DNA of 34,636 bases from NCBI GenBank assembly GCA_947179245.1, contig CAMXBD010000020.1:1-34636 (forward strand). The letters run 5' to 3'. Each line of letters opens with the position of its first letter. Position 1 is the first letter of the stretch. A model generated the notes under the pieces. The model did not search any database. It worked only from the letters and a program-made list of their open reading frames with translations, and was not told the DNA's origin. The position numbers and the translations under genes were made by a program. This document shows, one piece after another, positions 23,143 to 31,761 of the stretch. The DNA is from an uncultured Lachnospiraceae bacterium (lineage in GTDB: Bacteria; Bacillota; Clostridia; Lachnospirales; Lachnospiraceae).

Positions 23143-24882
23143 ATGCTTCGCAAACTAAATTACATTTTTACGAGATCGGATAAGATCAAACTGTTTTTCT
23201 TGTTGATAGCCGTAATTTTCGGGAGTTTTCTGGAACTGCTGGCAGTTTCGGTGTTTTCTCCTTTTATCAATCTGATCATGGATACAGATATGATTCAGGA
23301 GGACAGCAGGATTCTCTATGTATATAACTTGTTTTCATTTCAGAGTATAGAATATTTCCTTGCCTTTATTGCGTTCGGGATTATCATTATCTATATTGTG
23401 AAGAATGTTTATACGATTGTTGAAAAAAATGCGATCTACATGTTTTCATACAGAATCCAGCGGACGATCTCCACGAATCTGTTGAAGGCATACATGGCGG
23501 AACCTTATACTTTTCACCTGAATAAGAATATTTCGGTATTGCAGCGTAGTATGCAGGAAGACACGGATCAGTTTACTAAAGGAATCCTGCATCTTATGGA
23601 GATGTTAGCCGAAGCCAGCGTCTGCGTGGCAATCGGCATTTACCTGTATGTCAAGAGTAAATCCATCACGGTGATCACTATAGGCCTGCTCATATTATGT
23701 CTGGCGGTTTTTTCCATGATCTCCAAGAAATATTCCAGTGTCTGGGGCAGACAGGGGCAGCAGTATAAGTCCAAGATCTATCAGTGGATGAATCAGTCAC
23801 TGGGCGGTATTAAGGAGATCAAAGTTCTGAATCGTGAGGACAGCTTTATCGAACAGTATGACAATTACTTCGGCAAGTATGTCAGAGTTCTGCGCCTGAA
23901 CCGGCTGATAGGGGTCATACCCAAATATATTATAGAAATGGTTTGTATGACAGGTCTTCTCATCGCGGTTATTTTCAAAATCTTTTTCGGACAGAAGGAT
24001 CTGATGGAGTTTGTACCACAGCTCGCGGTATTTGCGGTGGCGGCGTTTCGTCTGCTGCCCTCTGTGGGGAAGATTAATGAGCACATGTCGGCTGTGCTGT
24101 ATGCGCTTCCGTCTTTTGAGCTGGTCTACAATGATCTGCGCGAGATTGAGCAGCTTAACATTGATAAGAAGGAAAAAGATACAGCGTGGGAGCTGAAAGA
24201 AAAGATAGAAGTGAAAAATGTGTCTTATCGTTATCCTGATGGTGAGACCAATGTCATAGAACATGCTGACTTTACGATTGAGAGAGGCAAAACGGTGGCA
24301 TTTATCGGCGCGTCCGGGGCAGGAAAGTCTACTATGGTGGATATTTTACTGGGGCTTTTGGCGCCGCAGTATGGTAAAATATATGCGGACGGTATGAATG
24401 TGTATAAGAACCTGCCTACATGGCAGCAGGAAATAGGATATATTCCACAGTCTATTTACCTGTCTGACGATACGATCAGAAACAATGTCGCTTTCGGTAT
24501 CCACGAGAAGGAGATTGACGAGCAGGCGGTAATAGAGGCCTTGAAGCAGGCGCAGTTGTATGAGTTTGTAGATACTCTTCCGGAAGGGCTGGATACATTT
24601 GTAGGTGACAGAGGTGTCAGATTATCCGGAGGACAAAGACAGCGTATCGGTATTGCAAGAGCGTTGTACCATGATCCGGAGATACTGGTGCTTGATGAGG
24701 CGACGTCGGCTCTCGACAATGATACTGAGACGGCAGTCATGGAGGCAATAGACAGCCTTCAGGGAAAAAAGACAATTATTATTATAGCGCATAGATTATC
24801 AACGATCAAAAACGCGGATATCATCTTTGAGGTGGGTGACGGAAAAGTGGAACTGCGAAGAAAAGAGGATGTGATACAGTAG
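23143..24882 (+). CDS. ABC flippase for lipid-linked oligosaccharide, PglK-like
   Basis: 579 residues, one transmembrane domain fused to one nucleotide-binding domain (half-transporter, works as a dimer). The N-terminus (LNYIFTRSDKIKLFFLLIAV, then FLELLAVSVFSPFINL) follows Campylobacter PglK, the flippase for the N-glycan lipid-linked oligosaccharide. In the ATPase domain: Walker A GASGAGKST (389-397), Q-loop Q436, signature LSGGQ (494-498), Walker B LVLDEATSALD (515-525) and the switch histidine H550; all are intact. GGAAAGGA (about 23128-23135) supports the start. In this setting it should move an assembled lipid-linked glycan across the membrane, an alternative to the Wzx at 10801. A drug or peptide exporter is less likely. 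Confidence 0.88.
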   Translation: MLRKLNYIFTRSDKIKLFFLLIAVIFGSFLELLAVSVFSPFINLIMDTDMIQEDSRILYVYNLFSFQSIEYFLAFIAFGIIIIYIVKNVYTIVEKNAIYMFSYRIQRTISTNLLKAYMAEPYTFHLNKNISVLQRSMQEDTDQFTKGILHLMEMLAEASVCVAIGIYLYVKSKSITVITIGLLILCLAVFSMISKKYSSVWGRQGQQYKSKIYQWMNQSLGGIKEIKVLNREDSFIEQYDNYFGKYVRVLRLNRLIGVIPKYIIEMVCMTGLLIAVIFKIFFGQKDLMEFVPQLAVFAVAAFRLLPSVGKINEHMSAVLYALPSFELVYNDLREIEQLNIDKKEKDTAWELKEKIEVKNVSYRYPDGETNVIEHADFTIERGKTVAFIGASGAGKSTMVDILLGLLAPQYGKIYADGMNVYKNLPTWQQEIGYIPQSIYLSDDTIRNNVAFGIHEKEIDEQAVIEALKQAQLYEFVDTLPEGLDTFVGDRGVRLSGGQRQRIGIARALYHDPEILVLDEATSALDNDTETAVMEAIDSLQGKKTIIIIAHRLSTIKNADIIFEVGDGKVELRRKEDVIQ

Positions 24883-24883
24883 T

Positions 24884-25765
24884 ATGGGAATAGATATTAA
24901 GAGATTTGTGAAAGACATACTGGCACAGATTGATTATTCCCTGTACCGCTCCGGTTTCAAGAAATGCCCTGTCAGGGTGCATACTGTGGACGAGACGATA
25001 GAAGAGCTGATTCATGGAGATAAGAGCATGATCAGATTCGGTGACGGTGAGATTACCATGATCCGGGGAAGAAGTCTCAAGCTGCAGCAGGTAGAACCGG
25101 AGATCATAGACGGATTGGGGAGAATGCTTGGCTATGAGCATGAGGGGATGATCGTCACGATTCCAGATATTTTCGGTGACTTATCCATCTATCGGAAACA
25201 GAGCAGGCAGTTCTGGAGAGATCATCTGCTTTTCAGCCGGGGAATTTATGAGAAGTACTGTGATACGGACAGAGTATACTATAATACATCGGTTTCCAGA
25301 TTCTATATCACATTGGAAGACCAGAGCAAGTGTCGGGATTGGATTAAAGGAATCAGACAAATCTGGGAAGATAAAGATGTGGTTGTGGTGGAAGGAGAAC
25401 GGACTCACAACGGAGTGGGAAACGATCTGCTTCATACGGCGCGAAGTGTGGAGAGGATTATCGGACCGAGCAGTGACGCATATGCTAAATTGGATGAAAT
25501 AATGGAATGCTGCAGGGAGTATCCCAAGGACAGGCTGTTTTTAGTTTCGCTGGGTGTTGCGGCGAAATTTCTGGCGGAGCGGTTGTTTCTGGAAGGATAC
25601 CGTGCGCTGGATATCGGGAATCTGGATATGGAATATGAATGGTATCTGCGAGGGGCAAAACAGAAAGAGGAGATTGCCAAACACGATGTCATCGGGGAAG
25701 AGGCGAACCGGAATGCAGGATATGATGAATATCTGAGTCAGATTAAGCACAGAGTAAACGGCTGA
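24884..25765 (+). CDS. GT-D-fold glycosyltransferase (SP_1767/DUF1792 family)
   Basis: 293 residues, soluble. The motif MIRFGDGEITMIRG (49-62) carries the DxE metal-binding motif that defines the GT-D fold family (formerly DUF1792). Further family stretches are IVTIPDIF, FWRDHLL, NTSVSRFYI, VVVVEGERTHNGVGNDLL and LFLVSLGVAAKFLAERL with LDIGNLDMEYEWYL. In streptococcal serine-rich-repeat glycosylation a member of this family adds glucose to a glycoprotein glycan; in capsule loci the sugar is unknown. No strong ribosome site precedes ATG 24884 (GAGG lies about 14 bases away), which starts two bases after the ABC flippase stop, so expression may depend on coupling. Confidence 0.9.
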   Translation: MGIDIKRFVKDILAQIDYSLYRSGFKKCPVRVHTVDETIEELIHGDKSMIRFGDGEITMIRGRSLKLQQVEPEIIDGLGRMLGYEHEGMIVTIPDIFGDLSIYRKQSRQFWRDHLLFSRGIYEKYCDTDRVYYNTSVSRFYITLEDQSKCRDWIKGIRQIWEDKDVVVVEGERTHNGVGNDLLHTARSVERIIGPSSDAYAKLDEIMECCREYPKDRLFLVSLGVAAKFLAERLFLEGYRALDIGNLDMEYEWYLRGAKQKEEIAKHDVIGEEANRNAGYDEYLSQIKHRVNG

Positions 25766-25814
25766 GAATACGAGACAGAATGACTCGGACGGCGGTATTA
25801 CGGAGAGGGAAATC

Positions 25815-26978
25815 ATGAAAGTTTTATATATGTCTCACAGATATCATACGAACCAGACGACGATCATGAAGGGGTGGGTGGAAAACGGCCATGAGATCAG
25901 GTTTCTGAGCCAGTATGCCGGAAAAGTGGAAGATTATACTTATGTAAGACCTATTGTGGTTGGTTATTCCAAGCTGTTTATGGCGTTTGATTATATCTAT
26001 GTGCATTTTCTTAAAAGAAAAGATCCGTTCGCGATAGATATGAAATTGAAGTGCGGCGTCCCGCCGCTTAAGAAGCTTGCCAGATATATTAAGGAGTTTG
26101 GACCGGATGTTGCGATCATCCGGGAACGTTCAATCTATACCATCTGCATGAATGCCATATGCAGGCACTACCATATTCCGACTATACTCTATAATTTAAG
26201 TCCTGTGTGGGACGAGCCGAAGAAGATGGATTTCGCACATAAGATCGTGTGGAAGCTGACGCCGAAATACCGGATCACACCGACGAATCTGGTAGGGATA
26301 GATTTTAGCGGACTTGTCAAAGACAAATATGGTTACTGGGCGCCTTTCCTGATGGAACCACAAGTGTCTCCGGAAGAGAAGACTTACTTTGCGGACGGCA
26401 GGGTCAATGTCTTCTGTATCGGGAAATATCAGGAGCGCAAGAACCTTCAGATGATGATAGAAGTGGTGGAGAAACTGCTGCCGAAATATGACCTTCATCT
26501 GACGATTGCTGGTGAGGTGTCCAATCACTTTCACGAGGAATATTATCAGAGAGTCACAGGATACGTGCGGGAACATGGGCTGGAAGATAAGGTTACTTTT
26601 TACAGGAATCTGAATAGACAGGAAATAGCTGAACAGTACAGGAAAGCGGATGTGTATGTTGTTCCGAGTACGGGCGAACCTGCGTCCATCACGGTGATAG
26701 AGGCGATGGCATTTTCCGTTCCGGCGATCAGCGGAACCGACAACGGTACGGCAAGCTATATTGATTATGGTAAGACGGGATATGTTTTTGAGGATAATGA
26801 TAAAGAAGATCTAACAGACAAATTGGAAAAGATCATATGTGACAGGGAGAATCTTGTGCAAATGGGAGCCGCCGGGTATGATCATGTGAAAGAGCATTTT
26901 CAGTTTAGAAACTACTATGGCTGTATCGAGGAAATATTAAAGAAAATGGATGAAGATCAAAAAAACCAGCGAGGATAA
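25815..26978 (+). CDS. Glycosyltransferase family 4
   Basis: 387 residues. N-terminal GT-B half begins MKVLYMSHRYHTNQTTIMKG, a divergent form without the usual double-glycine loop. The donor half is standard: NVFCIGKYQERKNLQMMIE, LTIAGEVSNHF, VTFYRNLNRQEIAEQYRKADVYVVPSTGEPASITVIEAMAF (E-x7-E pair present) and GTDNGTASYIDYGKTG. GAGAGGG ends five bases before the ATG. A 49-base gap separates it from the GT-D gene and no promoter stands out there. A retaining enzyme acting in the cytoplasm is expected; the sugar is unknown. Confidence 0.9.
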   Translation: MKVLYMSHRYHTNQTTIMKGWVENGHEIRFLSQYAGKVEDYTYVRPIVVGYSKLFMAFDYIYVHFLKRKDPFAIDMKLKCGVPPLKKLARYIKEFGPDVAIIRERSIYTICMNAICRHYHIPTILYNLSPVWDEPKKMDFAHKIVWKLTPKYRITPTNLVGIDFSGLVKDKYGYWAPFLMEPQVSPEEKTYFADGRVNVFCIGKYQERKNLQMMIEVVEKLLPKYDLHLTIAGEVSNHFHEEYYQRVTGYVREHGLEDKVTFYRNLNRQEIAEQYRKADVYVVPSTGEPASITVIEAMAFSVPAISGTDNGTASYIDYGKTGYVFEDNDKEDLTDKLEKIICDRENLVQMGAAGYDHVKEHFQFRNYYGCIEEILKKMDEDQKNQRG

Positions 26979-26982
26979 GCCG

Positions 26983-28506
26983 ATGAGTGAGCAATTAAAA
27001 AAGAATCTGCGTTCATGGTCAGAGAAAAGAGCAGTTCAGATCCTTGTTCTGGCAGTGATAGGAATATTATTTTATCTTTTTGCAAGTCAGGAGTGGGTCG
27101 TCATAGAAACAGACACGCCTTTCTATCTGAACCCGAGAAGAGAAGGTGTTATGCCGGTCTATCCGCTGTTTTTGTTTGCGGTAAAATGTATTTTCGGGGA
27201 GAACTTATATCTGGATGCAGTAGTAGTGATACAATCCGTGCTTGCTGTCATTTGCACCATGACGTTCGTGCTGTATCTGCAAAAACAGTTTCGGCTGAAA
27301 TTTATAGAAACTTTTATGTTATATGTGTTTTCCATGCTTCCGTTTTCAATCCATCTGCCAGAATCAGGAATTACTCATCAGATTCTTACGGAAGGTCTTG
27401 CCTATGCTTTTTTCTATCTTTATTTTATTGTGCTGTTGCAGTATGTGTTTACGCAAAAGATACGATGGCTGTTATCTGCCGTGGGAATGGCGGCGTTTAT
27501 GGAACTGATCAGAAGTCAGATGATTTTTTTGCTGGGGGTTACCGCCGCAGTATTTGTCTGTGTGGAATTTGTGAAAAACAACAAGGATAAGATTGGCATG
27601 AGAATGATAAAGGCCGCCGCTAATTGCCTGATCGGGGTCGTGGGGATTCTCATTGCTGTTTCATTAGTCTACAAAATATATGGTTGGTACTGGGTTTATC
27701 AGGTGCCGGTTATCGAGAAGTGGAATCAGAAGACGGTGGAAGAACAGGCTGGACCAGAGCAGCCGGCAAATGAAGAAAGCGAAGGAAAAGGGGAATATGC
27801 TGCCTTCTTAGATTCTGAAAAACAGGAGTCCATGTCTCAATTTTCGACGCTTATCATCATTCGTGGTATTTATGAGATTGATGAAGAAGACATAGAATTG
27901 TTTGACAGCCCGGAGATGAAAGAAATTTTTCAGAGGGTGTTTGATGCGGTTGATGCCAAGCAATATCGTTATGTGTATGCAAGGCAGGATCTGTATATGT
28001 GGAGGGATCTGGTGAAGGATAAGATTCCCTTTGTGGTCTCTGGAGAAGTGACAGCCTATCTTCAGGAACATCCGGATTCTGATATCAATGGTATGCAGGC
28101 ATGCAGAGAGATGGGAATGAAGGTGCTGCTGCATCATTTTGACAGATATTTGTATCATTCTGTGAGGATGATGATCTCCGGATTTATCAGCAGTGTATTT
28201 TTCCAGATCGAGAGGGTCTACCTGCTCTGTCATTTTATTACGCTGGCGTTATATCTTATTACTGTGGCGGGAATCATATATTGCCTGAAAAAAGGCGGTA
28301 ACAGGAAAGCGGCGGCATTTGCATTTACAACGCTGGGATATATCTTTTTGATGGTAGTCGTCACAAATCTTGTATTTCTGGGACTTCAAAGATATATGGT
28401 ATATGCCATGGGTATTTTCTATTGCAGTCTGTATCTGCTGGCTAAAGAAGCGGCGCTTATCTTGGCGGAGGGTTCTACATGGATCAAAAAAATAATAAAA
28501 CGCTGA
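26983..28506 (+). CDS. GT-C-like membrane glycosyltransferase
   Basis: 507 residues from ATG 26983, preferred because GAGGA (26971-26975) is seven bases upstream and the ATG follows the previous stop. An in-frame ATG at 26950 overlaps the GT4 gene. About ten to twelve helices are seen. The first outer loop has VIETDTPFYLNPRREGVMPVYPLFLF, the acidic residue plus P-x-YP pattern expected for GT-C enzymes. A charged outer segment (about 240-350) follows the central helices. The next two genes encode a DPM1-like GT2 and a DUF2304 protein, so this protein is the likely user of a polyprenyl-phosphate sugar made by that GT2. The family is not recognised with certainty; function is inferred from topology and context. 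Confidence 0.65.
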   Translation: MSEQLKKNLRSWSEKRAVQILVLAVIGILFYLFASQEWVVIETDTPFYLNPRREGVMPVYPLFLFAVKCIFGENLYLDAVVVIQSVLAVICTMTFVLYLQKQFRLKFIETFMLYVFSMLPFSIHLPESGITHQILTEGLAYAFFYLYFIVLLQYVFTQKIRWLLSAVGMAAFMELIRSQMIFLLGVTAAVFVCVEFVKNNKDKIGMRMIKAAANCLIGVVGILIAVSLVYKIYGWYWVYQVPVIEKWNQKTVEEQAGPEQPANEESEGKGEYAAFLDSEKQESMSQFSTLIIIRGIYEIDEEDIELFDSPEMKEIFQRVFDAVDAKQYRYVYARQDLYMWRDLVKDKIPFVVSGEVTAYLQEHPDSDINGMQACREMGMKVLLHHFDRYLYHSVRMMISGFISSVFFQIERVYLLCHFITLALYLITVAGIIYCLKKGGNRKAAAFAFTTLGYIFLMVVVTNLVFLGLQRYMVYAMGIFYCSLYLLAKEAALILAEGSTWIKKIIKR

Positions 28507-29201
28507 TTATTATCCCTGCCTATAACGAAGGGGACAATATTGAAAAAGTAGTTGATAATTTAATAACAAATTTTCCGCAGTATGACTATGTCATTATCAA
28601 TGACGGCTCCACAGATCATACGAAAAAGGTCTGCAGGGACAGAAAGTATGAAGTTCTGAATCTGCCGATCAACATGGGAATAGGCGGAGCGGTTCAGACC
28701 GGTTACCGCTATGCAAGGGAAAATGACTACGATATAGCGGTACAGATAGACGGTGACGGACAGCATGACGTGGGATTTCTGGGAGAGATGATACAGTATA
28801 TGTATGAGGAAAATGCAGACTGCGTTATCGGCTCACGTTTTGTCGAGAAAGAGGGATTTCAGTCTTCGGGAATGCGCAGAATAGGTATCAGGTTTTTAAG
28901 TTTTCTGGGATGGGTTCTGACGGGGGTAAGAGTAAGGGACATCACCAGCGGATACCGTCTTGTGAATCGGAGATTCATACAAATATTTGCGGAGGACTAT
29001 CCGGCGGATTATCCGGAGCCGGAGGCAATGGTCATAGCGGCAGTCCACAAAGGCAGGATCAGAGAGTATCCGGTCGTTATGAGGGATCGGGAGAACGGGA
29101 CAAGCTCTATTACATTCAAAAAATCGGTCTACTATATGTTTAAGGTGACTTTGGCAATGTTGATTCGGAGATTGAGCTTCGGAGTCAGGAGGCAGAAATG
29201 A
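28479..29201 (+). CDS. DPM1-like GT2, polyprenyl-phosphate sugar synthase
   Basis: 240 residues, no C-terminal membrane helices. The GT-A motifs are those of dolichol-phosphate mannose synthase relatives: TLIIIPAYNEGDNIEKVV, VIINDGSTDHT (38-48), LPINMGIGGAVQTGYRYA, IDGDGQHD (90-97) and VIGSRF, then DITSGYRLVNRR. The reaction would be transfer of a sugar from a nucleotide donor to undecaprenyl phosphate, giving a donor for an outer-face GT-C enzyme. GGAGGG (28467-28472) supports ATG 28479, which overlaps the GT-C-like gene by 28 bases. It overlaps the following DUF2304 gene by ATGA, the pairing seen in many Firmicutes and actinobacteria. Donor sugar unknown. Confidence 0.92.
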   Translation: MDQKNNKTLIIIPAYNEGDNIEKVVDNLITNFPQYDYVIINDGSTDHTKKVCRDRKYEVLNLPINMGIGGAVQTGYRYARENDYDIAVQIDGDGQHDVGFLGEMIQYMYEENADCVIGSRFVEKEGFQSSGMRRIGIRFLSFLGWVLTGVRVRDITSGYRLVNRRFIQIFAEDYPADYPEPEAMVIAAVHKGRIREYPVVMRDRENGTSSITFKKSVYYMFKVTLAMLIRRLSFGVRRQK

Positions 29202-29584
29202 TTCCACATACTTTGCAGATCACGCTTTCAATAGCCGTTATCTGCTACTTTATCATAATTCTCTACTATCTGAAAAAGAAAATGCTGGAACTTAAGTATA
29301 CGTTGATCTGGCTCGTGGCGGGCATGATTATGGGAATCATGATCTATTTCCCGGAACTGCTGGTACGGTTTGTGAGACTGCTCGGAATCGAGAGCAATAT
29401 GAACGGGCTGTATATTCTGTGTATCGCGTTCATTATGATGATTCTGATGACACTCACGTCCATTGTTTCCAGACAGCAGCTTAAGATCAGAATACTGATT
29501 CAGGAGATCAGCATGATGGAGAAAAGAATCAGAGAATTGGAGATTGAGACAGAGGAGAAAAAGAATGACGGCAAAGTCGGGTGA
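29198..29584 (+). CDS. DUF2304 family membrane protein
   Basis: 128 residues: an N-terminal helix (about 7-25), the family core YYLKKKMLELKYTLIWLVAG leading into a second helix, a third helix at about 70-90, and a charged coiled-coil tail (about 94-124, EISMMEKRIRELEIETEEKK). DUF2304 proteins are usually encoded next to DPM1-like GT2 genes, as here. A role in presenting or flipping the polyprenyl-phosphate sugar has been inferred from that linkage, not shown by this sequence. A perfect AGGAGG (29187-29192) lies just before ATG 29198. It overlaps the next gene by 20 bases. Confidence 0.88.
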   Translation: MIPHTLQITLSIAVICYFIIILYYLKKKMLELKYTLIWLVAGMIMGIMIYFPELLVRFVRLLGIESNMNGLYILCIAFIMMILMTLTSIVSRQQLKIRILIQEISMMEKRIRELEIETEEKKNDGKVG

Positions 29585-30560
29585 CGGGATGAGAAATTCA
29601 TATATGGATTTCCTGAAGGGAATTGCCATAATCTCAGTGATAGCCGGACATTCGCTTTCCGATATCAGGGGAATGGATATACTGTTTAATCTGATCTATT
29701 CCTTTCATATGCCGCTTTTATTCTTTGTTTCCGCCTATATAGAGGAGCAGAACAGGGCAAAATACGCAGAAAAAGAGGGACAGATGCTGTTCAGAAGGAT
29801 GAGCGGACTGCTTCTTCCGTACTTAAGCTGGACTGTTATCTATGCGGCAATTGACGGGCATCTGTGGGAAGCGGGAGCTGTGGGATTTATTTCGGATTTG
29901 CTGGGATACAGGAGTAACGGTCTTTGGTTCTTCCCGGTATTGTTTGGCTTGAAGGTTATGCATGTTTTGTACTGGATTATCCGCAGGAAAACAGGCAGGG
30001 ATACGTTTGTTACGGACCTGTTGCTTCTGGGCGGGCTGGAAATTGTGATTGTACTGCTTGCGGTATTGACGAGACAGCCATATATCGTTAATATGTTGAG
30101 TTATGCGATACCGTATTTCTTTGCTGTCATACTGGTTAAGCATGAGGTGATACAAAAGCTGGTGAACAGCGAGTGGATAACGGCGGGCGCCATATTAGTG
30201 TATGCACTGGTGTTCCCATTTTTTTCATTCTATAATACACACTGGACAACACAGGTTCTCAGAATCGGATTGGCATTGTGTGTCATTGTTATATGCTGTA
30301 GATTTAACGATGATAAGGGTCGGTGGAGAACAAACCGTTTTTATCCGGCAATATGTGTCTGCGGACAAAATTCTCTGGCGGTCTATGTGCTTCACGGGTT
30401 TTTGATGGATTATAAGGATTATTTTAATATGATAGATTCTGTGGTGATTGTGGGGATCGTGTCGGTGTCGCTGGCATTACTTGTGGCGGCAGTTTGTATC
30501 ACGGTCGCCAAAGTCATAGGAATCTCCCCATGGTGCAGGAAAATTTTGTTTGGTAAATAA
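29565..30560 (+). CDS. Membrane acyltransferase (acyltransferase family 3), third copy
   Basis: 331 residues from ATG 29565, chosen because GAGGAG (29552-29557) is at ideal distance; ATG 29589 would match the family N-terminus about as well, and 29544 is less likely. The family pattern is seen in NSYMDFLKGIAIISVIAGHSL (D, K and the GH histidine), FHMPLLFFVSAYIE and RSNGLWFFPVLFGLKVM, with about ten helices. It belongs to the shorter WecH/OatA-membrane-domain-like branch and lacks an extracellular SGNH domain. It should acylate a sugar of the glycan. A 72-base gap to the next gene contains no convincing promoter or terminator. Confidence 0.86.
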   Translation: MTAKSGDGMRNSYMDFLKGIAIISVIAGHSLSDIRGMDILFNLIYSFHMPLLFFVSAYIEEQNRAKYAEKEGQMLFRRMSGLLLPYLSWTVIYAAIDGHLWEAGAVGFISDLLGYRSNGLWFFPVLFGLKVMHVLYWIIRRKTGRDTFVTDLLLLGGLEIVIVLLAVLTRQPYIVNMLSYAIPYFFAVILVKHEVIQKLVNSEWITAGAILVYALVFPFFSFYNTHWTTQVLRIGLALCVIVICCRFNDDKGRWRTNRFYPAICVCGQNSLAVYVLHGFLMDYKDYFNMIDSVVIVGIVSVSLALLVAAVCITVAKVIGISPWCRKILFGK

Positions 30561-30632
30561 CTTCTGCCGTGCCGCAAAGTGCATGTCAGAAAGTGGGGAA
30601 GCTGCATCTTATGAGAAAGGTATAAGATAGAT

Positions 30633-31745
30633 ATGCATAATATAGCGATTGACCTGTTATGGCTCCGTCCCGGCAAGGTGGGCGGAACCGAATTTTATAT
30701 CAGAAATCTTCTGGACGGTTTTGTACAGCTTGACAGACCATTTCAGCTTACGCTGCTTGTCTCTAAAGATAACCGCAAGACGTTTGAACATTACACGAAA
30801 GATGCAAGGATCACACTGTTAGAGGCAGATATTGTGTCTGCCAATATTGCGGGAAGAATTTTGTGGCAGTTTTTTTGCCAGAACAGATTTTTAAGAAAAA
30901 ACAGTCTGCGGCAATGCTTTATACCGGTGTACTGCCGTCCGCTCTTTAATGGAGGAATTACTTATATCAACACGATTCATGATCTTCAGGCGGCGCATTA
31001 TCCGGAGTACCATCCTTTTCATGAAATTGCATACTCAAAACTGTGCTGGTGGATAGACGCCGGATTCTCCAAAAAGATCATCGCGACGACCAATTATGTG
31101 AAATCGGATATCGTTAAGCGGTATAAGATCAGAGCGGATAAGATAGAGGTCCTTAATATTCCGGCGATGGTAAATTTAAATGAAACGGAATCGTTCGAGA
31201 ATGTCAGCCGGAAATTTCATATCACGGATGGGGGATACTACTATACGGTTGCGCAGATGATTCCGCACAAGAATTTAGAGACTCTGATCAGGGTGATGGC
31301 AGAATTAAGAGACAGAAAGAGCAGTCTGCCGGCGCGTCTCCTTGTATCGGGTATTTCCGGTAATGCATCGGACAGCGTCAGGAGCCTGATCAAGGAAAAT
31401 CGGTTGGAGGATATTGTAACGCTGACGGGATTTATCAGCAATGAGGAGCGCAATACGCTGTATAAGCATTGCAGGGCTTTCTTGTTTCCGAGTATCTTCG
31501 AGGGGTTTGGCATGCCGCCGGTCGAGGCGATGGCATTTGGCGCAACAGTGATAACAACGGACCGGACCAGTATTCCCGAAGTGACGCAGGGGAAGGCGAA
31601 CTACGTGGAAGACCCCTTTGATACAGAGGCGTGGATACGGGTCATGGAATCGCCTGTGAAGCGGAATGATGAATTTGATTTTACTATCTACAGCAGGGCA
31701 TATCTGGCGGAAAAATATATGGATTTTCTGCAGGAGAATCTATAA
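30633..31745 (+). CDS. Glycosyltransferase family 4 (mannosyltransferase-like)
   Basis: 370 residues. GT-B enzyme with NIAIDLLWLRPGKVGGTEFYIRNLL at the N-terminus, YINTIHDLQAAHYPEYH, and donor-side motifs YYTVAQMIPHKNLETLIRVM, LLVSGISGNA, LTGFISNEERNTLYKHCRAFLFPSIFEGFGMPPVEAMAFG (E-x7-E pair) and TTDRTSIPEV. This pattern resembles WbaZ/WbdB-type mannosyl- or rhamnosyltransferases of O-antigen clusters. The AAAGG before ATG 30633 is about 13 bases away and weak. It is followed by a GDP-deoxymannose-reductase-like gene, so a D-rhamnose or related GDP-sugar donor is a reasonable but unproven guess. Confidence 0.9.
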   Translation: MHNIAIDLLWLRPGKVGGTEFYIRNLLDGFVQLDRPFQLTLLVSKDNRKTFEHYTKDARITLLEADIVSANIAGRILWQFFCQNRFLRKNSLRQCFIPVYCRPLFNGGITYINTIHDLQAAHYPEYHPFHEIAYSKLCWWIDAGFSKKIIATTNYVKSDIVKRYKIRADKIEVLNIPAMVNLNETESFENVSRKFHITDGGYYYTVAQMIPHKNLETLIRVMAELRDRKSSLPARLLVSGISGNASDSVRSLIKENRLEDIVTLTGFISNEERNTLYKHCRAFLFPSIFEGFGMPPVEAMAFGATVITTDRTSIPEVTQGKANYVEDPFDTEAWIRVMESPVKRNDEFDFTIYSRAYLAEKYMDFLQENL

Positions 31746-31761
31746 AGAAAAGGGTTAATAT

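Noticed and set aside
27015..27590. 191-residue open frame on the plus strand inside the GT-C-like gene
   Set aside because: Out-of-frame translation of a membrane protein, rich in Cys and Ser, with no motif; the other frame has clear helices and a ribosome site.
30561..30632. Promoter in the 72-base gap before the 30633 gene
   Set aside because: TATAAG at 30621-30626 has no acceptable -35 partner at the right distance.
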